Positions 1 to 14,731 of a DNA stretch of 64,000 nt are shown piece by piece. Positions within the stretch are counted from its first letter, which is position 1. The number at the start of each line of letters is the position of its first letter. Below the pieces are notes generated by a model. It worked only from the letters and a program-made list of their open reading frames with translations. It was not told the DNA's origin and made no database searches. Source of the DNA: Opisthocomus hoazin. Lineage: Eukaryota; Chordata; Aves; Opisthocomiformes; Opisthocomidae. A program made the translations under genes and the position numbers. The stretch spans positions 16,589,896 through 16,653,895 of the forward strand of contig NC_134433.1 of the NCBI RefSeq assembly GCF_030867145.1, in the 5' to 3' direction.

Positions 1-3000
1 TGGCAATATTTTTCTTCATTATTCTGGCACCACCAGGCGGTGCTCTTATGGTTTTCTTCATTTTGTAAGCTAAATGTGGTGTTAGAATAGAGCCTTTGCT
101 TAATGGCAGCAATAAAGCTGAGGGTGGATGGAGCTGATGGTCAAGTAGTTATTCTGGCTTTAATCTACGTTCTTAGCTTTTTTCTGAAAAGCTGCTGGCT
201 TTCCCTTCTCTGTTGAAAGTGAGTGTAGAGTTTTTGATTTCAGATGATGCATTTTCTTATTTAATATAAATTCTTGTAACTATTGAGGAATATTTATCTA
301 TTAATAGCAGAATTTATTCCATAAAAGTAGTAGCAATTTTCAGAAATGAGCAATCTTCTTTGTGTGAAGTAATTGCTAAGATCTGTGTGAGCACTCTTTG
401 AGCTCTGCAAATGAGACTTGAAAGCCAGTCTAGTTGTAGATTAGGAAGAAGTCATCTAGCATGTGGTCTGGGGCACTGGACTTTGTCTCACTGAAAACCA
501 TTTTATTTTTCTTCTGACTGTTTTGGTTCCTAATTAGTAGGTTGAGGTTTGTTACAGGAAATGCAGGAGAAGTTGTATCACCGTCCGCTCTGAACCCTGT
601 TCGGCTGCCTGTGGCCCTTCTGCCTGGAGTGGAACCTCACGCGTGCGGACGGCTGAACAGAAGGGTGTGTCTTGCTGCCTCTTAACAGAGTACCGTTCTG
701 GCTTCCTCCTGCCTTCCTTTTTAAAGGCCCTTGACAACTGATATGAAACTGTTTGAAAGCCCTAAATAAGAGCTTTTTTCCCCTCCAGAGATTACATAGT
801 AAGTGGAACAAAGGCATTGTTAAAAAGGCTGTTCTCATATAGCAACAGAACTTTTCTGTGGATGTTCGTGTAAATTCTTGTTGGCCCATTTACTTCAGAT
901 CTCTGGTTTGGAGGGAGAATAGCTTGCAGGTAAGCTTTATGGAAGAAGAAAGAGAACATATCAGTTATTCCCAGTCTGTTTGCAATCCATCTTTGTTAAT
1001 TTTATCAGTTCCTAGGCTGACATTCTGAGGTAAAATGAACGAGAATTTCCTGAATCTCTTAGTGCTTTCTGAATCTTCTGTGTTCTCCCTAAGTGCTTTT
1101 GAAATCCTCTAGACCAGACCTCCTTGATGTTGATTTGTAGCCTGTGGGTGTGTTGATGAAACAAAATGACTCTTTTTGTTACTGTCCTAACTGACTGAAG
1201 GAACATGGATCAAATAGGTCATGGAAAGACATGATATTCATAAAATTAATATGCATATTGTGGTACTGCACAGGGTTACAAACGTAGACTGTATAGAGTA
1301 ATTGGCATCCAAGCGTGCCTTCAGCAGTTACTGTGTCTGGCTTGAGCTGTGGCAACAGTTTAGAAAGTTGCATCTGCAAACTAGCTCTTAACTGCATATA
1401 CGTTGAAAAAAAAAGGTAGTCAAAACAATACAAGAAAACTTGAGATGCTGTTTGTTGGTTTTTTTAACAGAAGTGAGGAGTCTTCCATTCAGTTAGGATT
1501 TTTCGAGTCGTGATTCCTATGCCAATTGCAAGGAGATACCCAGAACAAACAAGAGCAGACACAGGCTGAAGGTGATGTCGTGGAAAATGAAGATCTGCCA
1601 ATAGTTTTGTAAGGGCACATGTACTCTAAGTCATCGTTCTGGGCACTGATCTTGCTAACGTGATGTTCAGGTGAAGGACAAGGGAGTCTAATGGTTTGTG
1701 CTTTCTTGTAGTTCAGCATACATGGATGAAAAAAACCAAACAAACACAAAAGCAGCCAAGGGTTGTATGGAGGAAAACATCCAGCTCTTAAAGGGAAATA
1801 AACGCAATGAGTGGTAACTAGCAACTACCTTATTTTTAAGTCTAAATTGAAATTGCTGGGGAGAGAAGCTCCCACATAATAATTGCTGTTAATTTAAATA
1901 GGGAAATCTCTGCTTTTCCTCACCGCGTATTCCTTTCACTGGTTTGAATTGACCAAATGAATTCACTGCTACTGTCCATGACGTTTTCGGATTTTTTTAT
2001 GTGCCTCATCCTTGCTGACAAGTTTAGGAAGTATCTGATTGGAAAGACTCCCTTTTAACTTCGAGCTGCGTTTGGTGAAGGCTGCGGTTTCACAGCGCGC
2101 TCGCGGCAGCCCGTCCGCCCTGCCGGAGCGAGCGTGCGTGTGACAGTGTCCTGAACCCTTCGTCTTCGGTTGAGTGCTGCTTCACGGGTGCAGCTGCAGA
2201 TCGGGAACTGGAACAAAAAGCATGGAATGAAGACCTGCTAGAATTCTTTTCAGGTTTAAATCTTAAAGCCACTAAAAGTTGCCATGTATGATGTGGCAGA
2301 GCCACAGTCTTCTCCGTACAGACCCAGACTGCTTCTTGAGAGGGACCGTCTCAGGGCACATGCTGTGGAATACTTCTGTGTCAGTGGCTGAAGAACAGCT
2401 GGCACCGATCCTGCATGCTACCAGTCGTTATGCATAATTTTTCAACAGAGAATGTTGTAAAGTAATACCAATAGGCAAAAAGATTTAAAAAAAAATTATT
2501 TTACCATAGGTCATCTAATTTAATTGCAGTGAATAAGAGTTCTACCTAACAGCTTAACTAAAAGCAGTTTTTAATTATGAAATGGAAAGCACCTTTCAAT
2601 TGTTTTTTAAGTTATTACAGATAGCTCAAGGTATCAAAGTGCATTTCTGAGCGTATTTGCTCACTGATTGTATTTGAAAAGTCAGGATTAAGGTCTTCCA
2701 CTGTGCTTTTGATGGCACGGCACTGACACACTTACCCAAGCCCATAATCTGAACTGCAGCTTTCCTTTGCCCCTGCTGAAGGAGAAAAGCATTTATGTTC
2801 TTTGGGTTTGGATTGTTTATTGTTTTCTGAAGCAGCTGAAGAAAACTAGGTGAACGTTGACAGAATCGGGACCAGCCAAGACCTACTTGTGACTTTTTCT
2901 CTGATCTCTGTCTTGGGCATGTCACCTGATCATCTTTATGCTACTGTTTACTCGTCTAAAGCCTCATCTAAGACATGGAGAACTGACAGGTGTTTGGTAA

Positions 3001-4691
3001 TTTGAATATTAAATGTATACATCATCCGTCCCACAGTTGTTCCCAAGAATATTTTGTCACCTGTCATATGACCCAGTAAAGGCAATAAGCATTTTTATTT
3101 CATACTGAGCTATTGTTTCAACTTTGAACCCAAAGTGGTTTAGAGCCATTAATGTCATTCCTCTCTGAAATTCTGTGTTTCCTTCCGAGAGTCTGTATTT
3201 TACTTCAGAATGTCCCAAGACCGGAATTACACCCATGGTAGTGATTTATGTTATCACAAGGGTTTTGGCTGACTCAGAATAGAGAAACCTATATTGGGTT
3301 TTATCGAGTCAGTACATGGAGATCATTTAAAACTAAATATAGCTTTGAAACTAACAGGTTAGACGAGAGCCCTGCCGGTCTGACTGTGATGCTTCTTTGG
3401 ATAAAGCTGTGAAACCAAAACAGCTGCTGTGTGTGAGTTCAGTTTATAGTGATTCAGGCTGGGTTTTTCGGAGGGGAAGGAGGAAAGGCATGTTCCTTGA
3501 AGTTCCTGTAATATTTTCAACAGTTATCTAAGATTACATATTGTGGGTAAGCTTTAAAAGAGGGAAGAAAAGGCCAAATATCACTGAGGATGTGCTGCCT
3601 TGTGGAGTGTGCAGTCTCGTCCGCGCCTGCTGCTTGTGCCTGCCTGCTGGGCACGGGCGCCAGGAGCTTAACAGGGATGGTGGGTTTTGTTCTGCTGACA
3701 AGTCTTGTAGACATTTACTAATGTAAAAAAATGAAACTTTTCAACACCATGTGGGGTGCTATCCTGCCAGCATCAGCACTTGGAGAGGAACGGCGACAAG
3801 GCCTTTCCATAAACCTTTGAACTTTGGCACTCTGTCGTATGACACCTTTTGTCACCAAAGCCAGTGACTTTAATTGCTGGACAGTAAGCATGGCACACCT
3901 GCAGGCCCTGAGCAAATGTGTTCAACGAAGACATAAAGCTAATGTCATAAATATTATGGAAGGATGAGATTAAGGGAGCAAGACCATTCTGAGTGATCAC
4001 TCCTTTATTTGTGAATGCCAGTAAAAGAAATGTGTGACATCTCCTGCTTAGCGATAGACAATATACGGCACTTCAGCCAGCAGAGCTGGAGTAACATCGC
4101 TTTCCGTTTGTAGCCGAAGGACACTTATGTTGTAATCTCTGAGAGTTTGGTATGGTTCATGATACCACTCATTAACGTTTCAGTTAATGATCATTATAAG
4201 GAATTTATTCCTCAATTCTACTTCAGTCTGAAAATCCTGTCCCAGAAAAGGAAGCAAAAGTAAAGTCAGCAATAGAGACCAGCAAAAGTCAGTCATCACT
4301 GCTTTTACATTGATCATTTATTTTGTTCCCGTATTATTACGGAATTATCAAACATTCAGATAGACTTGCAGTGAACAGATTTCTCAGTTCTGAAGCTAGA
4401 TGTACATTCACTGGCTTTAACAAATCATCTGAAAAGGTCTGCTTTGCTTCAGGTGAGCGTTAGAGATACTGCTGGCATGGCGATGCTGTCCTGTCTTGCA
4501 GAAAAACCCAGTTATTTGTTTGAGTGATGGTCATACACTTTATCACAGTTGCAAAGGGGGTCACAGTAAGTGACCGTGTGTTACAAAGGTAGAAAGTTAA
4601 GCTTAAAGGACTTCAGCTGTGACAAGAGCAATACTGACTACCAAATGCTCCAAATGCTCAATACCAAGCAGTTACTTTTTTTGAAAAAATT

Positions 4692-4729
4692 ACATATATA
4701 TATAGAGAGAGAGAGAGTGAGAGAGAGAC
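4692..4729 (+). repeat. (TA)n(GA)n compound microsatellite
   Basis: A short catatatatata tract passes directly into a GA repeat with one GT interruption. It lies in NLK intron 1. Confidence 0.9.
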
Positions 4730-7700
4730 AAGGGCTTGCTTTTACCTGAAAATTTAGATTTTGCAAATTTTACAGTATTTCAGTCATTGGAGTAGTAAGC
4801 CAAACGATCTCTCATAGAATTATCGACATGATGAGAAATTGCATTGGTTACACGTTCTGCCTGTCGCAGACGTGAAAGAATTTTAGAACATCTTGTTACC
4901 GCTCTCAGCAGGCTGTTCGTTCAAAGGTACTATTTACCTGTCTGTTTTAGTCTGTCACTCTAATATCTTAATATTTCTGAAGTTGCCTTTTGAACCTAAT
5001 GAAAAGGAGTGCTTATGGCTCCAATGTAATTGAGACTGTCAAGGAAGTAAGTGGAATTTTTATAGCACTAGGAGGCTTGATGGTATGTGACAGAGGATCA
5101 TTCACTTCACTGGTCCATGGTAATGGGAGGCTGATGTCTCTTTAAATTCCCTGGTAAAAACAGAAGCCGGAATTTTTTTTTTTCTTTTTTTTTTCCTTCT
5201 TTGCAAGGTTGTGGGTCTTTCTTTAATCCTCATTAACATATACTGAAACAAAAAGCACTTCTTTCATGTTCCAAAAATATCCCATAAGCGTAAATCATTT
5301 TCTAGACTTGTGGATTGTACAGGTTGTGAGTTTATTTCACACTGGAGTTTTGACGTGTCCCTTCTGTTCCTACAGTAATTCAAAGAAGGGCTGACTGTGC
5401 AGCGTTGATCACGTAGAAATCTTTACACAGGAGAAAAAGTAGCAGCAGTTTACAAAAATTTACACGAGTTAAATGTACAGAGGGAGCATCAGAAAAGCCG
5501 CTGTCCGGTTACCGTGTACAGAACGACAAGCAAGCTGCCGTTAATGTATTTGGGCTCTTCACCACTGTCATCAAATATGTAAAGGATTGCCCTCACTCGG
5601 AGTTGCCATCACGAGACAAAGCTGTGTGGTCTCTGGAAGAGGTGGCACTAAAAGAGCTTTTGTCGGATGTGCCGCCTGCTTTGTTTCTCAGCTCTCAGTT
5701 TTGGTTTCTTCCGTAGATGAGGAATCGAGCCGTCTCTGGCTAGTGTTTGCTGTGGCCATTGTTAAGTGTTGGTGCTGGGAATTACAGTACCTTATAAGCT
5801 TAATGTATGTTTTAAGTAATATTTTAAAGTTCTGTGATTCTAATATCCATTCCCGTGCGAGACAAATGAATAAAAACACTGTTGTCCAAAATAATTTCTG
5901 TTAAAGGGAATGGAAGAGAGTGGCAACTAAGAAGTATTCTGAGTTCCAATATTGTATTCTGTATTATTGTAATAATTATTTGTATTATAATAACAAATGG
6001 GCAGGATGTAAGTTGAAACTTGAAAGGTCAGTAAATAAGATTTGCATCTTCCAGGTAAAAACCTTGATGAATGTACATGGGTTTATCCTTACTACAGAGT
6101 TTGGGGAGATGAATATAAATAGCAGTGTTTCATAAAGTTAAACGGTACTGTGAGCCTCATGCAGCAGATGTGTCAGAGTCCGGAGGCTTAATGCGTAACC
6201 AACAGCTACAGCTATTTCCCTTGGTGGTAGCGGAGAACACTGGACTGTAATTACTTTGGGGTGAAGTGCTGTGTTTCCAATATTTGTTGCAGACTTTGAA
6301 TACTCTTCTGATTTTTTCATATGCTGGCAAACAGCCAGACATGATAGCGGGGAACAAAAGGAGCGGCTGAAATACGAGCGGTTTCACCTGGAAGGTGAAG
6401 CGTTGTGATGAGGTGCGGTGCTGGTTCATGGTGATGATTGTGGAGCTTCACTGCAGTAATAAGGCAGAAAGGAGTTTTGTCGCTATTTTTGGTTGTTTTG
6501 TTTTGTCCCGTCCCCCCACCACGGGGAGGGGGAGGTAGGGAGGACGAGAGGTGCAAGGGAAAGCTGGTAGTGAAGCTGACAATGTTATGGATGATTATTG
6601 CAGGAAACTAGGTGTGGGTCTAGAGGGTATGACCAGAGGCTTGACCAACCTGCTTTGTTATGGAGGTGCGAAAGCACTCGAGGAACTGTGCCAAAGCCGG
6701 GAGGCGTGTTGGACGCAGAGAAGAACATTTCTCATTGGCTTTTCTTTGGCTGGCTAGTGGGAATGGGAATAGGGGTCAGTCGGTTGGGCCGGGAATGTCG
6801 TAGTTCATGTAACTGTGGTATACGCTTTGAAAATCAAGAAAAAAGTAGTAAAAAAATACATGGAGATTTCTATGTTTATTGGGCATGTTATTTATTTATG
6901 AACATCACAGATCTTAGGGAGCTATGCCATTGACTGAAAAAAAAAATTGCTTTTATGGAATTAAAAAATACATCCAAATAAACATCCCATATAGTGTAAT
7001 AACTTCTTCTAGCTGTGGGTTATATAGGCAGTTGAGAAGTAAATAAAAAAGTCTCAAGCATAGCCAGAAAATTTTGTGTAAATGGGGAAATAAATTTGAT
7101 TTGGAAAGCAGTTTCAATTTTAACCTTCCATGAAGGAAGACAAATTAAACATTTTTAAAGATATTAACCATAACAGTATCCCTTTAATTTTCTATCCTCT
7201 CTTTTAAGTAGGATACTCTGAATCAATTTTTGTTCAAGGAGACAGATTTCTTGCAGTAATCAGTTTTGCTTTTGGCTCTGATTTTTAAAGAATAAGTGAT
7301 AATGGCGCACATGCTTGAGGGTGTGATTAGAACGCAACATTAAAAGGCTTTTTAGGACATCTATGGTTGAAAAAGGAGCTCTGGAGAGGTCTGCATTTGG
7401 CAGCTGAGCAAGACGGGAATAAAGCATACCTTTGAAGCCTCGAGTGAAGAAGTTGCTTAACCCTTTCACATAAAATGTCTTTTAGTGCAAGTTAAATCTA
7501 GGTGTTTTCTTCAGGCTCATCTTGAAGTTGTACAGTAATTGTTGGCTTGTGTTCAGTCTTTTCTTTCCCTGAATGAGTCCTGTGCCTCAAAAAAGACCAC
7601 ATCAAGAATATGTAATTAAAATACCTGGCTATTTGGAGTAACTTACAGCACGTTTTTTTTTTTTAGTGCCTTTGAGTATTTTTTTATTACCTTACAGTAT

Positions 7701-8708
7701 TCTGTAGAGTACGTTGAGAAAATTTAATGAAATGCTGAGAATACACATTGGTAGTAAGTTAATTATGTTGTCTTTTTTGATCATGTTCTTATTTTCTGTT
7801 CAGTGTCTTGAAAACACCCTCAAACCATTCTTCAAACACAGATTCCTGGATCTGAAACCTACTAGAGTGAATTTCAGGAAAATATTTAGCTGGTAGAATA
7901 TATTTTTGTAGGCTCCAAATGTCTAAAAGCGTAAGATGTTTTTACTTTTGTGAACACCTTCACCCAACTTCTATCAATCCATATCAGTCTGCAAATGGCT
8001 TCGTCTGTTTAATACCAAGTGATCCGGTTAGTGGAGGAGCGCTGAAGCCGGTGCCGGGCTGCTGAGGCTGACCTCCGGAGACGGGCGGAACACGGCGAGC
8101 GGTTTGTCAGTGACCGGTCACTGCGGGGTGCAGCACTGCTCTTCAGTCTCCATGCAGGCTGGAGGGACGCCTTGCGCTTTAGGTAGGCGACAAGACTTGA
8201 AGCACTTGAAGCGGACTTCTGGAGGGAACGTTTTCAGTACCTCCCCCTCCGCCCCCGGTGACGCGGCAAAAGTTATGGGAGTTCCCAGCCAGTCCTACGG
8301 AGCAGCGTACAGACCTGTATTACCTCGTAACATGGCCAAAAATACCCCCAAAACAGATAAACGACCGGTTTTATCCCTCTGCCATTTATATGAATCTCAG
8401 CAAATGCTGTTAGTGAGGACTTCTTAACAAAAAGTAGTTGAATCACAACTGCTGAATAGCCGGTGTAACACTGCTTCTTCCGAGGGAGGGTCTCGTGGGG
8501 CTGGAGCGTCTCGCCTGCGGTTGCCAATGGCAGTGAGTGGTGCCAGCAGAGGAACCGAGCGTGGCCGCAGTGTACAGACCTTTCTAGATTATGTCTGCAG
8601 CAGGGTGCTTCAAGTCTGGTGGTGTTCTTGGTGTGATTTTCATTTTTCTGGAGCTTGGGCTAGCCCTTGTTGTACTTGATCTTGTACAGAACCACTTAAG
8701 ATCAGAGG

Positions 8709-8765
8709 AGAAGAAAAAAAAAAACCACAACAAAAAAGCAAACCAACCAACCAGCCAACCAAAGC
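8709..8765 (+). repeat. A-rich and (CCAA)n low-complexity tract
   Basis: An A11 run is followed by imperfect AAC and CCAA units. It is simple-sequence DNA in NLK intron 1 with no coding value. Confidence 0.8.
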
Positions 8766-11700
8766 AGCCCCAAAGAGGTGGCTGCTCGATACGCCGCTTC
8801 GCTACATCCACGTTTGTGAGGAGAAAAAGGTTTTGTATTATACAGTTAACTGTTTAAATTCCTTTTACTCAGTTGTAGGGGCAGAGTGTGCCATTACCAA
8901 AAGACAATAAAGCAGGCTGCTTCCTGATACTACAAAAGTGATTTTGTAAGAGTAAAATACACATCCAAGAGAGGGCAGTGGGTGTTGTGGCTTGCAGTGG
9001 TAGTGACGCTGTTACATCTGTCGAGCTCCTGCCTCGGATGGTCATTGCGTTGTCTGCATGGTTCCTTACTACTTTTATACTGACTGGTCTTGGATGTCTG
9101 TGTCTCAAAGTTAGATCGAAGTGAAATCAAAGTTTTGCTCAGTAGTATCTCCCCCGCTATCTTTTTCAGTTAGCTTTCATATCATATCTCTCAAAATAAA
9201 GAAATTGTTTTTATACCCACTGTTAATATTACATTTGAACATCTTTGAAGTATTGCCAGCTGGAGACTGCCGCAGAGCAATAGTGACCTGAAAATCATTA
9301 ACAGCACATCAATTTCTTAAATAACTCAACAAATAACAGCTGTTCTTTTTGATAACGTCTTTTAACAATGAAAACTTTTCTTATTTTTCCGTGCTTGTGT
9401 GCTAAAATTTCTGCGATCGTTACCAGCTTTTACTCAGTGCATTCTTTCAGAGGCTGTTAGCAATGGGTTAATCTTCTGTGCTGCAGCTGCTGGGGGCTCT
9501 TTGCAGGCAATGATTTGCAGCAGGATCGTAAACTGGTTTTGTGGAAACCTCTGAAGTCCGTGAACTGTGTGGTCACACTGCTGAAGTGTCAGAGTTTGTG
9601 TTACGCGTGTCTGTCTGCCTAGCTCCTTTAGGTAAGCAGATATTTAATCTAGCTTGCAGGTAGGATAATAACAAATTATGTAATTTATGCCTAGAGTTGT
9701 GTCTCTGGCCACTGCATGAGTGCAGGATCCAGCTTTTGTCAGTGCCCTTCCTCACTCCGGCCGGTAGTCATCCTCAGATTTGGTGTGCGTCTCTAACTTC
9801 TGCTGCTTCTTCCATGCTATGACTGTCTGAGCTGTTGATTGCCATTCATTTAGTCTTCCTTAGTGGTGATGGGCCCCTGCTCTAAGTTTAAAACAGCCTT
9901 CCAGAGAGCCCTGGTCTTTGTAGTAAAGGGAAGAGGGCTGGACACTGCACTGCTGTGATGCTTTCCTCCTTGTAACTCACCTGTGTGTGGCTTTTCCTTT
10001 AAAAATTTTGGCTCAAATGATTATGAGTATCTCCTTTAAACGAGATTGTATCAGCTTTTGCATCTCTGAAACAACGCTTGTACAGCCAGAGGGTAAAACA
10101 CATTATAATACCATGCTAATTGCGTGTGTATGCTAAAACTCTCTTGTTGGGAAAAATCCGACAAAACCAAAACCTGACTCCGTGCTAACGATACCGCTCA
10201 ATTAGGCACCACTCCCGTTTCTCACTGCAAGGGCAGCCTGTCGCTCCGCTAACGGGACAGGACTTCGTGTGGTTTGTAGAGTATAGCACTGACCGTCAGT
10301 TCAGACTTGTCATCCAGGGGAAGGAAAGGCTTATGTGAAAGTAAAAAATCAGGGTTCTCAAATCAGCAAGCTTTAGTTATCTACAAGCAAGGCTTCGTTT
10401 TGAACTGGTTCTCTGCAGTTAACTGGTAGGGTGAGGCATTTCGAGAAAAACAGTTCATGTGTTATCTAAGAGCCCTCTAAAAGAGATTAATCCCCCCATC
10501 TCTCTCCTTATTGACTAGACGGAGCCAGCGCGACTGACTTGGATCATATTTGACGTATGCTTAAGCTGTCATTGTTACTGAAAAAGCAGTCTGTCTGTCT
10601 TCCCCTTTGTCTCGGCTACTTACTTTCCTGCTTTCGGCTTCATTGTGCCAGCACAGCGGTTTGCACGGCCGCACGGTGAGCCAGCTCCAGGAGCCCAGCA
10701 GCAACCATTCGCCAGGTTAAGCATGCCACATGTAGAGCCCTAGGTTGGAAAATTGACTTTTAGGCTACTAAAGTTAGGCAAAATGATTTAGCGTTTGAAT
10801 AATTTAACTTCCATTAAGAATTGTCACAAAGCTTTAAAATGTATTTTCTATGCGTTGGTGAACACCGCAGCTGGCAGTCAGGAACCGCTTTGGAGGATGA
10901 GCTCTGCAGTCTGTAGTTGGAGAAAACGCTGCTGTTCATTAGGCAAGGTCACCGGAGAATCTAGAACACCAGCTTTGTCCTGTCTCACTTGTGTTTGAGT
11001 GGTTAGAGTAGGAGCATTGTTAAAGCAGCTGCCATGCTTAAAAACTCAGCGTATGTGTATAAATATCCTTTCTACTCTTCAGTAAGAAATTTATTGCTAA
11101 GTGTGCATACATATATTGTTTTATTTTCTTAATGGTTTCACATGTTACGTGTGTGCTTTCCTCACCTCGCCCCTCTGCTACCTAATGGTCCATTGAAAGT
11201 CGTGGATGGGTTTTTGCTGTGTTTTAGCAGGGCTCGTTGCCTGTCAGTAATCCTGCAGGGAGCAGCCTGCCGGGCCTGCTGCCCTGTTCCTGCTGGACAC
11301 TTGGTGTGCCCAAACATTGCCCAGAGAAGGGATTTGATACCTGCACACCCTCTCCCTGCCCTTTCACTTCCATCTTGGGAATCTCTTGCTTTTGTGAACT
11401 TTTCCAAAGGATTTTTTGTTTCATCCCATGCTCAAATTATTTTGAGATATGCCAAGATGTGATTGGTTGTTATTATAAGAGTACAGAATGCCTCTAAGCC
11501 TTTGCCTGGCGAAAGCAGAACTTTTTTACCTATTAACTTCAGTAGTTTTATTTTAAGCTGTTTGTGGCATCATGGATTTATTAGAATACTTTGTACTGAA
11601 AAAATGGTATGTTCGGTATCACATACCCTTGAATATGAGCTGCATTATTTGTTTAAAAGCGGTATATCAAATATGCTTGGGTGAGCAGCTGAAATGCTTG

Positions 11701-12464
11701 TGGGACCGGGTTTGTTACATGTCTTAGAGTAAGGCTTTCTGCAAAAGGTCTGCACGATTAAGAGTCAAGGAAAAAAGTTCACTGGCTAATAGGAAAACCT
11801 TGGAAAGTAATCCTGTTAAGTCCCACTCCTTCTGATAAGTCCTGATGTAAATTTATAGATATCCTCTATGAACATAAGGGAAGGTTCACTTTGCTCTTAG
11901 AACAAACTCCCATCAGCAGTTTCACACACCGCCCCTGAGAACATTCTTTCATTATCTTGTTTCTGTGTAATAATTGCCATGGAGTAGGCACAAACTTGTT
12001 TTTCTACCAGCTGAAACTATAGAACAATGTGTATGCGTTGACCTGGATTCAGAGGGAGAAAAAGTTACTGTTGGCATAGTCTCCACCTTGAAAATTTGCC
12101 ATCAACATGGCAGAGAGTTGCTAAAGGCTTACAATGCGTAATTGAAAAGGCTAAATGCCTGCAAGGATTCTTTGAGATAAGAATTGTCTTTGAAAACGTT
12201 TTAACTGGAGGTCTGGACTGTATCCTTAATCCTTTCTGTAGTTCTGTTACTCTTTAAAATTTTATTATTTCTGGAGTGATTAGCCTGGAATGTAAATAGA
12301 AGCTACAGTTTTTGTGAAGTATCTTTTTTTCTTGATGTGTTTTATGTCAGACTTTTTTTTAATCTTTTTATGTAGTTCTTAAGTATTATGAGACATATCA
12401 TATACAATCAGCAAAGAAAAAAAAGGTTTTGGAGGGATAGAGGAATGGCCCTTCTACGCAGGGC

Positions 12465-12800
12465 ACTCGACTCGATTCGGGAGACGCAGTCCCCATTCCT
12501 GGCTCCGTCCGTGACTCCAGCAGGACCGCGGGCCTGGCTTCCTGCTGTCCCGAAGCTGGCGTAGCTGCGAGCTGCTACCGAGACACCGCGCCGTCCCGCA
12601 CTTTGTCCCGGCCGCGTGCTCGCACGGCTTCCCCTGCGCCACGCCTAGGGGCTGCGTGGCCTTGGGACGGCGGCGTCCGCTGGCTGCGCGGGCGAGGCCC
12701 AGCGCCGGGTGCGGGGAGCGGGACCCCTGCCCGCAGCGCCTGGCCGTCCCTGGGCGGGGGGCTGCCAGCCCACACCGTCGGTGGGTCACTTGGCCGAGCA
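12465..12800. other. GC/CpG-rich islet in NLK intron 1
   Basis: An abrupt CpG-rich block in AT-rich intron. Open frames on both strands have no recognisable homology. Other smaller islets in this intron are at 8,030-8,300, 13,860-13,985 and 18,280-18,480. Confidence 0.6.
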
Positions 12801-14182
12801 CGTCCTTACCGATCCTGCCTGTTGACAGGATGAGGATCCCGTCCTTGGGAGGGTACGGTTGTGTCGGCGATGGTTTGGAGACACGGCCCGAGCAAGGGCT
12901 GCTGGGCCTGAGAGCTTGTGCTGGTTTGCACTGGTGTGTGCTGGGGAAGCTGGTGGAAAATGCTGCCTGTAGAGTCAGCTTGGTCGCTAGTGACACCGGA
13001 TGGAATTACTGCCGTCGAGAAAGGCTTAGGTGTTCTGGTAGGTTGGACTAGCTTTTAAAGAAAACATAAGAAGTATAGTTGCTCTTGCGGTACTACGGGG
13101 AGGTTTAGATTTACTAGTGAGTGCAGGGCTAGATGTGGAGGAGTTAAACAAGGTGGACTGAAAGTGCCTGGCAGCCTTTAGTCCAGAGTATGTGTAATGC
13201 ATTCTGACTAGGTGTGGAAAGTTTAACTTTCAACTTGATTGAGGATTTGGTGAAGGATTTTGCAAAATTTTTGGTGTCTGAAATAAACGAGCGATATTAC
13301 AAGAGGAACATCTCAGTCTCATGTTGAGCATTCAAGCATATGTGTATTTCATCTTTTTTTCCAAGAACCAAAGTCTGAAATAAGACAAATTGTCTTGTTT
13401 ACCTGTATCTTAATCGCTTTGCTTTCAGGTTTGTATTTCTTTTCTCTCTTTTTAACTGGAGGGATAATTTCCTCATATTTATAAAAAGGGAGAGCTGGCC
13501 AAACTGGTATTACAGCGGAAGCAAACAGTTCGGAATAACAGCATGTTAAGAAATCGGGAACAGAGAAAACCTGCCGCAGCATTTTGGCTGTAGGGGCCTT
13601 GCTGTTACCTGTACCAGTAGGTGATACTGCTACAACAGAGTTCTTTAAGGGACTCAATCATGAAGCCAGGTAGTTTAAGTGGAAATTAAAATAAATGTTT
13701 TCTCTACTTTCTTACATTCCTCTTAAGTGCTGAAAACTTGGTAAGGTGACAGGGAGAGCATCTTCCAGTAAACTTTTTTGAATTTTACAAAATAGATTGT
13801 TTGATAATTTTCACAACTAAGTATTCTCCCATTATTGTGTAGGTAAAGCGTGAGTGGCAAGGGGAGACGAGTGGGTGCTGTTAGCAGCCAGCGGCACCGG
13901 GGCAGGTCGGGACCCTCCTGGTGTTCGTGAGCACGGAGCGGCCGCTCCTCCGGCGCTAACGAACCCGCTGGTGTGAGCGCAAGCGAACTGTACCGCAGGG
14001 CTTGTAATTGCTGTGAGAGCAAAACGTTTGACTTGGTTTAATAGCATTAAAAGTAGCTTTTTGCCGTGGTTTATACAGTATAATAAAGAACCCTAAATGG
14101 TTGGGTGTTTGCACGGACACATCTGGAATCATACCATTCTTAGAGGCATGATCAAACCCAAACTAGATATTCCTTGACATTT

Positions 14183-14195
14183 CCCCCCCCCCCCC
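14183..14195 (+). repeat. C13 homopolymer
   Basis: A run of 13 C in otherwise AT-rich NLK intron 1. Its length is likely to be unreliable in assembly. Confidence 0.9.
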
Positions 14196-14708
14196 AATTA
14201 TATTTGTTAACTCATTTTTTGCCCCCATACCTGTATATAATTTTTTGCTAAGTTATTTTTGGTTTAAATCTTGGCCTCTTATCTCTTTATCCCCAGCTAC
14301 AGTTGGTGGTTAATAAGTGAAACCTTTGCAGACTTCAGTAGTAGCTTGAGGGAGCGCCCCGTTGACTCCGGGCCGCGTGGTGGGCAGACTCCCTGCCTGC
14401 TGCTGCTGCCCCGCTGCACTCACCCGGGGAGCGGGAGCCGAGCAGAGCAGAGGAGGGAATTGAAATGCGCTCTTCTGAGAGCCGCAGTAAGTAAAGCTGC
14501 CTTTCTAGTTGTTCTCTCAATTAGCTCCTAGGAGATTTTCGTGCTTTTCTAGTTTCTCTTGGGGATACGTGACCTGATAGCATATTGCTATAAATGATTA
14601 TCTTACTGGTATCAAAGTAGGTACTGCACACAAACACAAAGCAACATTTGCAGCATCTTTACTGGATACTGTAAATACCAGTTTTTCAGACAGGCTTTTG
14701 TATTTCTT

Positions 14709-14731
14709 TCTTTCCTTCCTTCCTTCCTTTT
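14709..14731 (+). repeat. (CCTT)n pyrimidine microsatellite
   Basis: tttctttccttccttcctt-type repeat of four CCTT units flanked by T-rich sequence in NLK intron 1. Confidence 0.85.

Noticed and set aside
12454-13051. 180- and 131-codon frames in NLK intron 1
   Set aside because: Both come from one GC islet on opposite strands. There is no domain, signal peptide or plausible splice structure.
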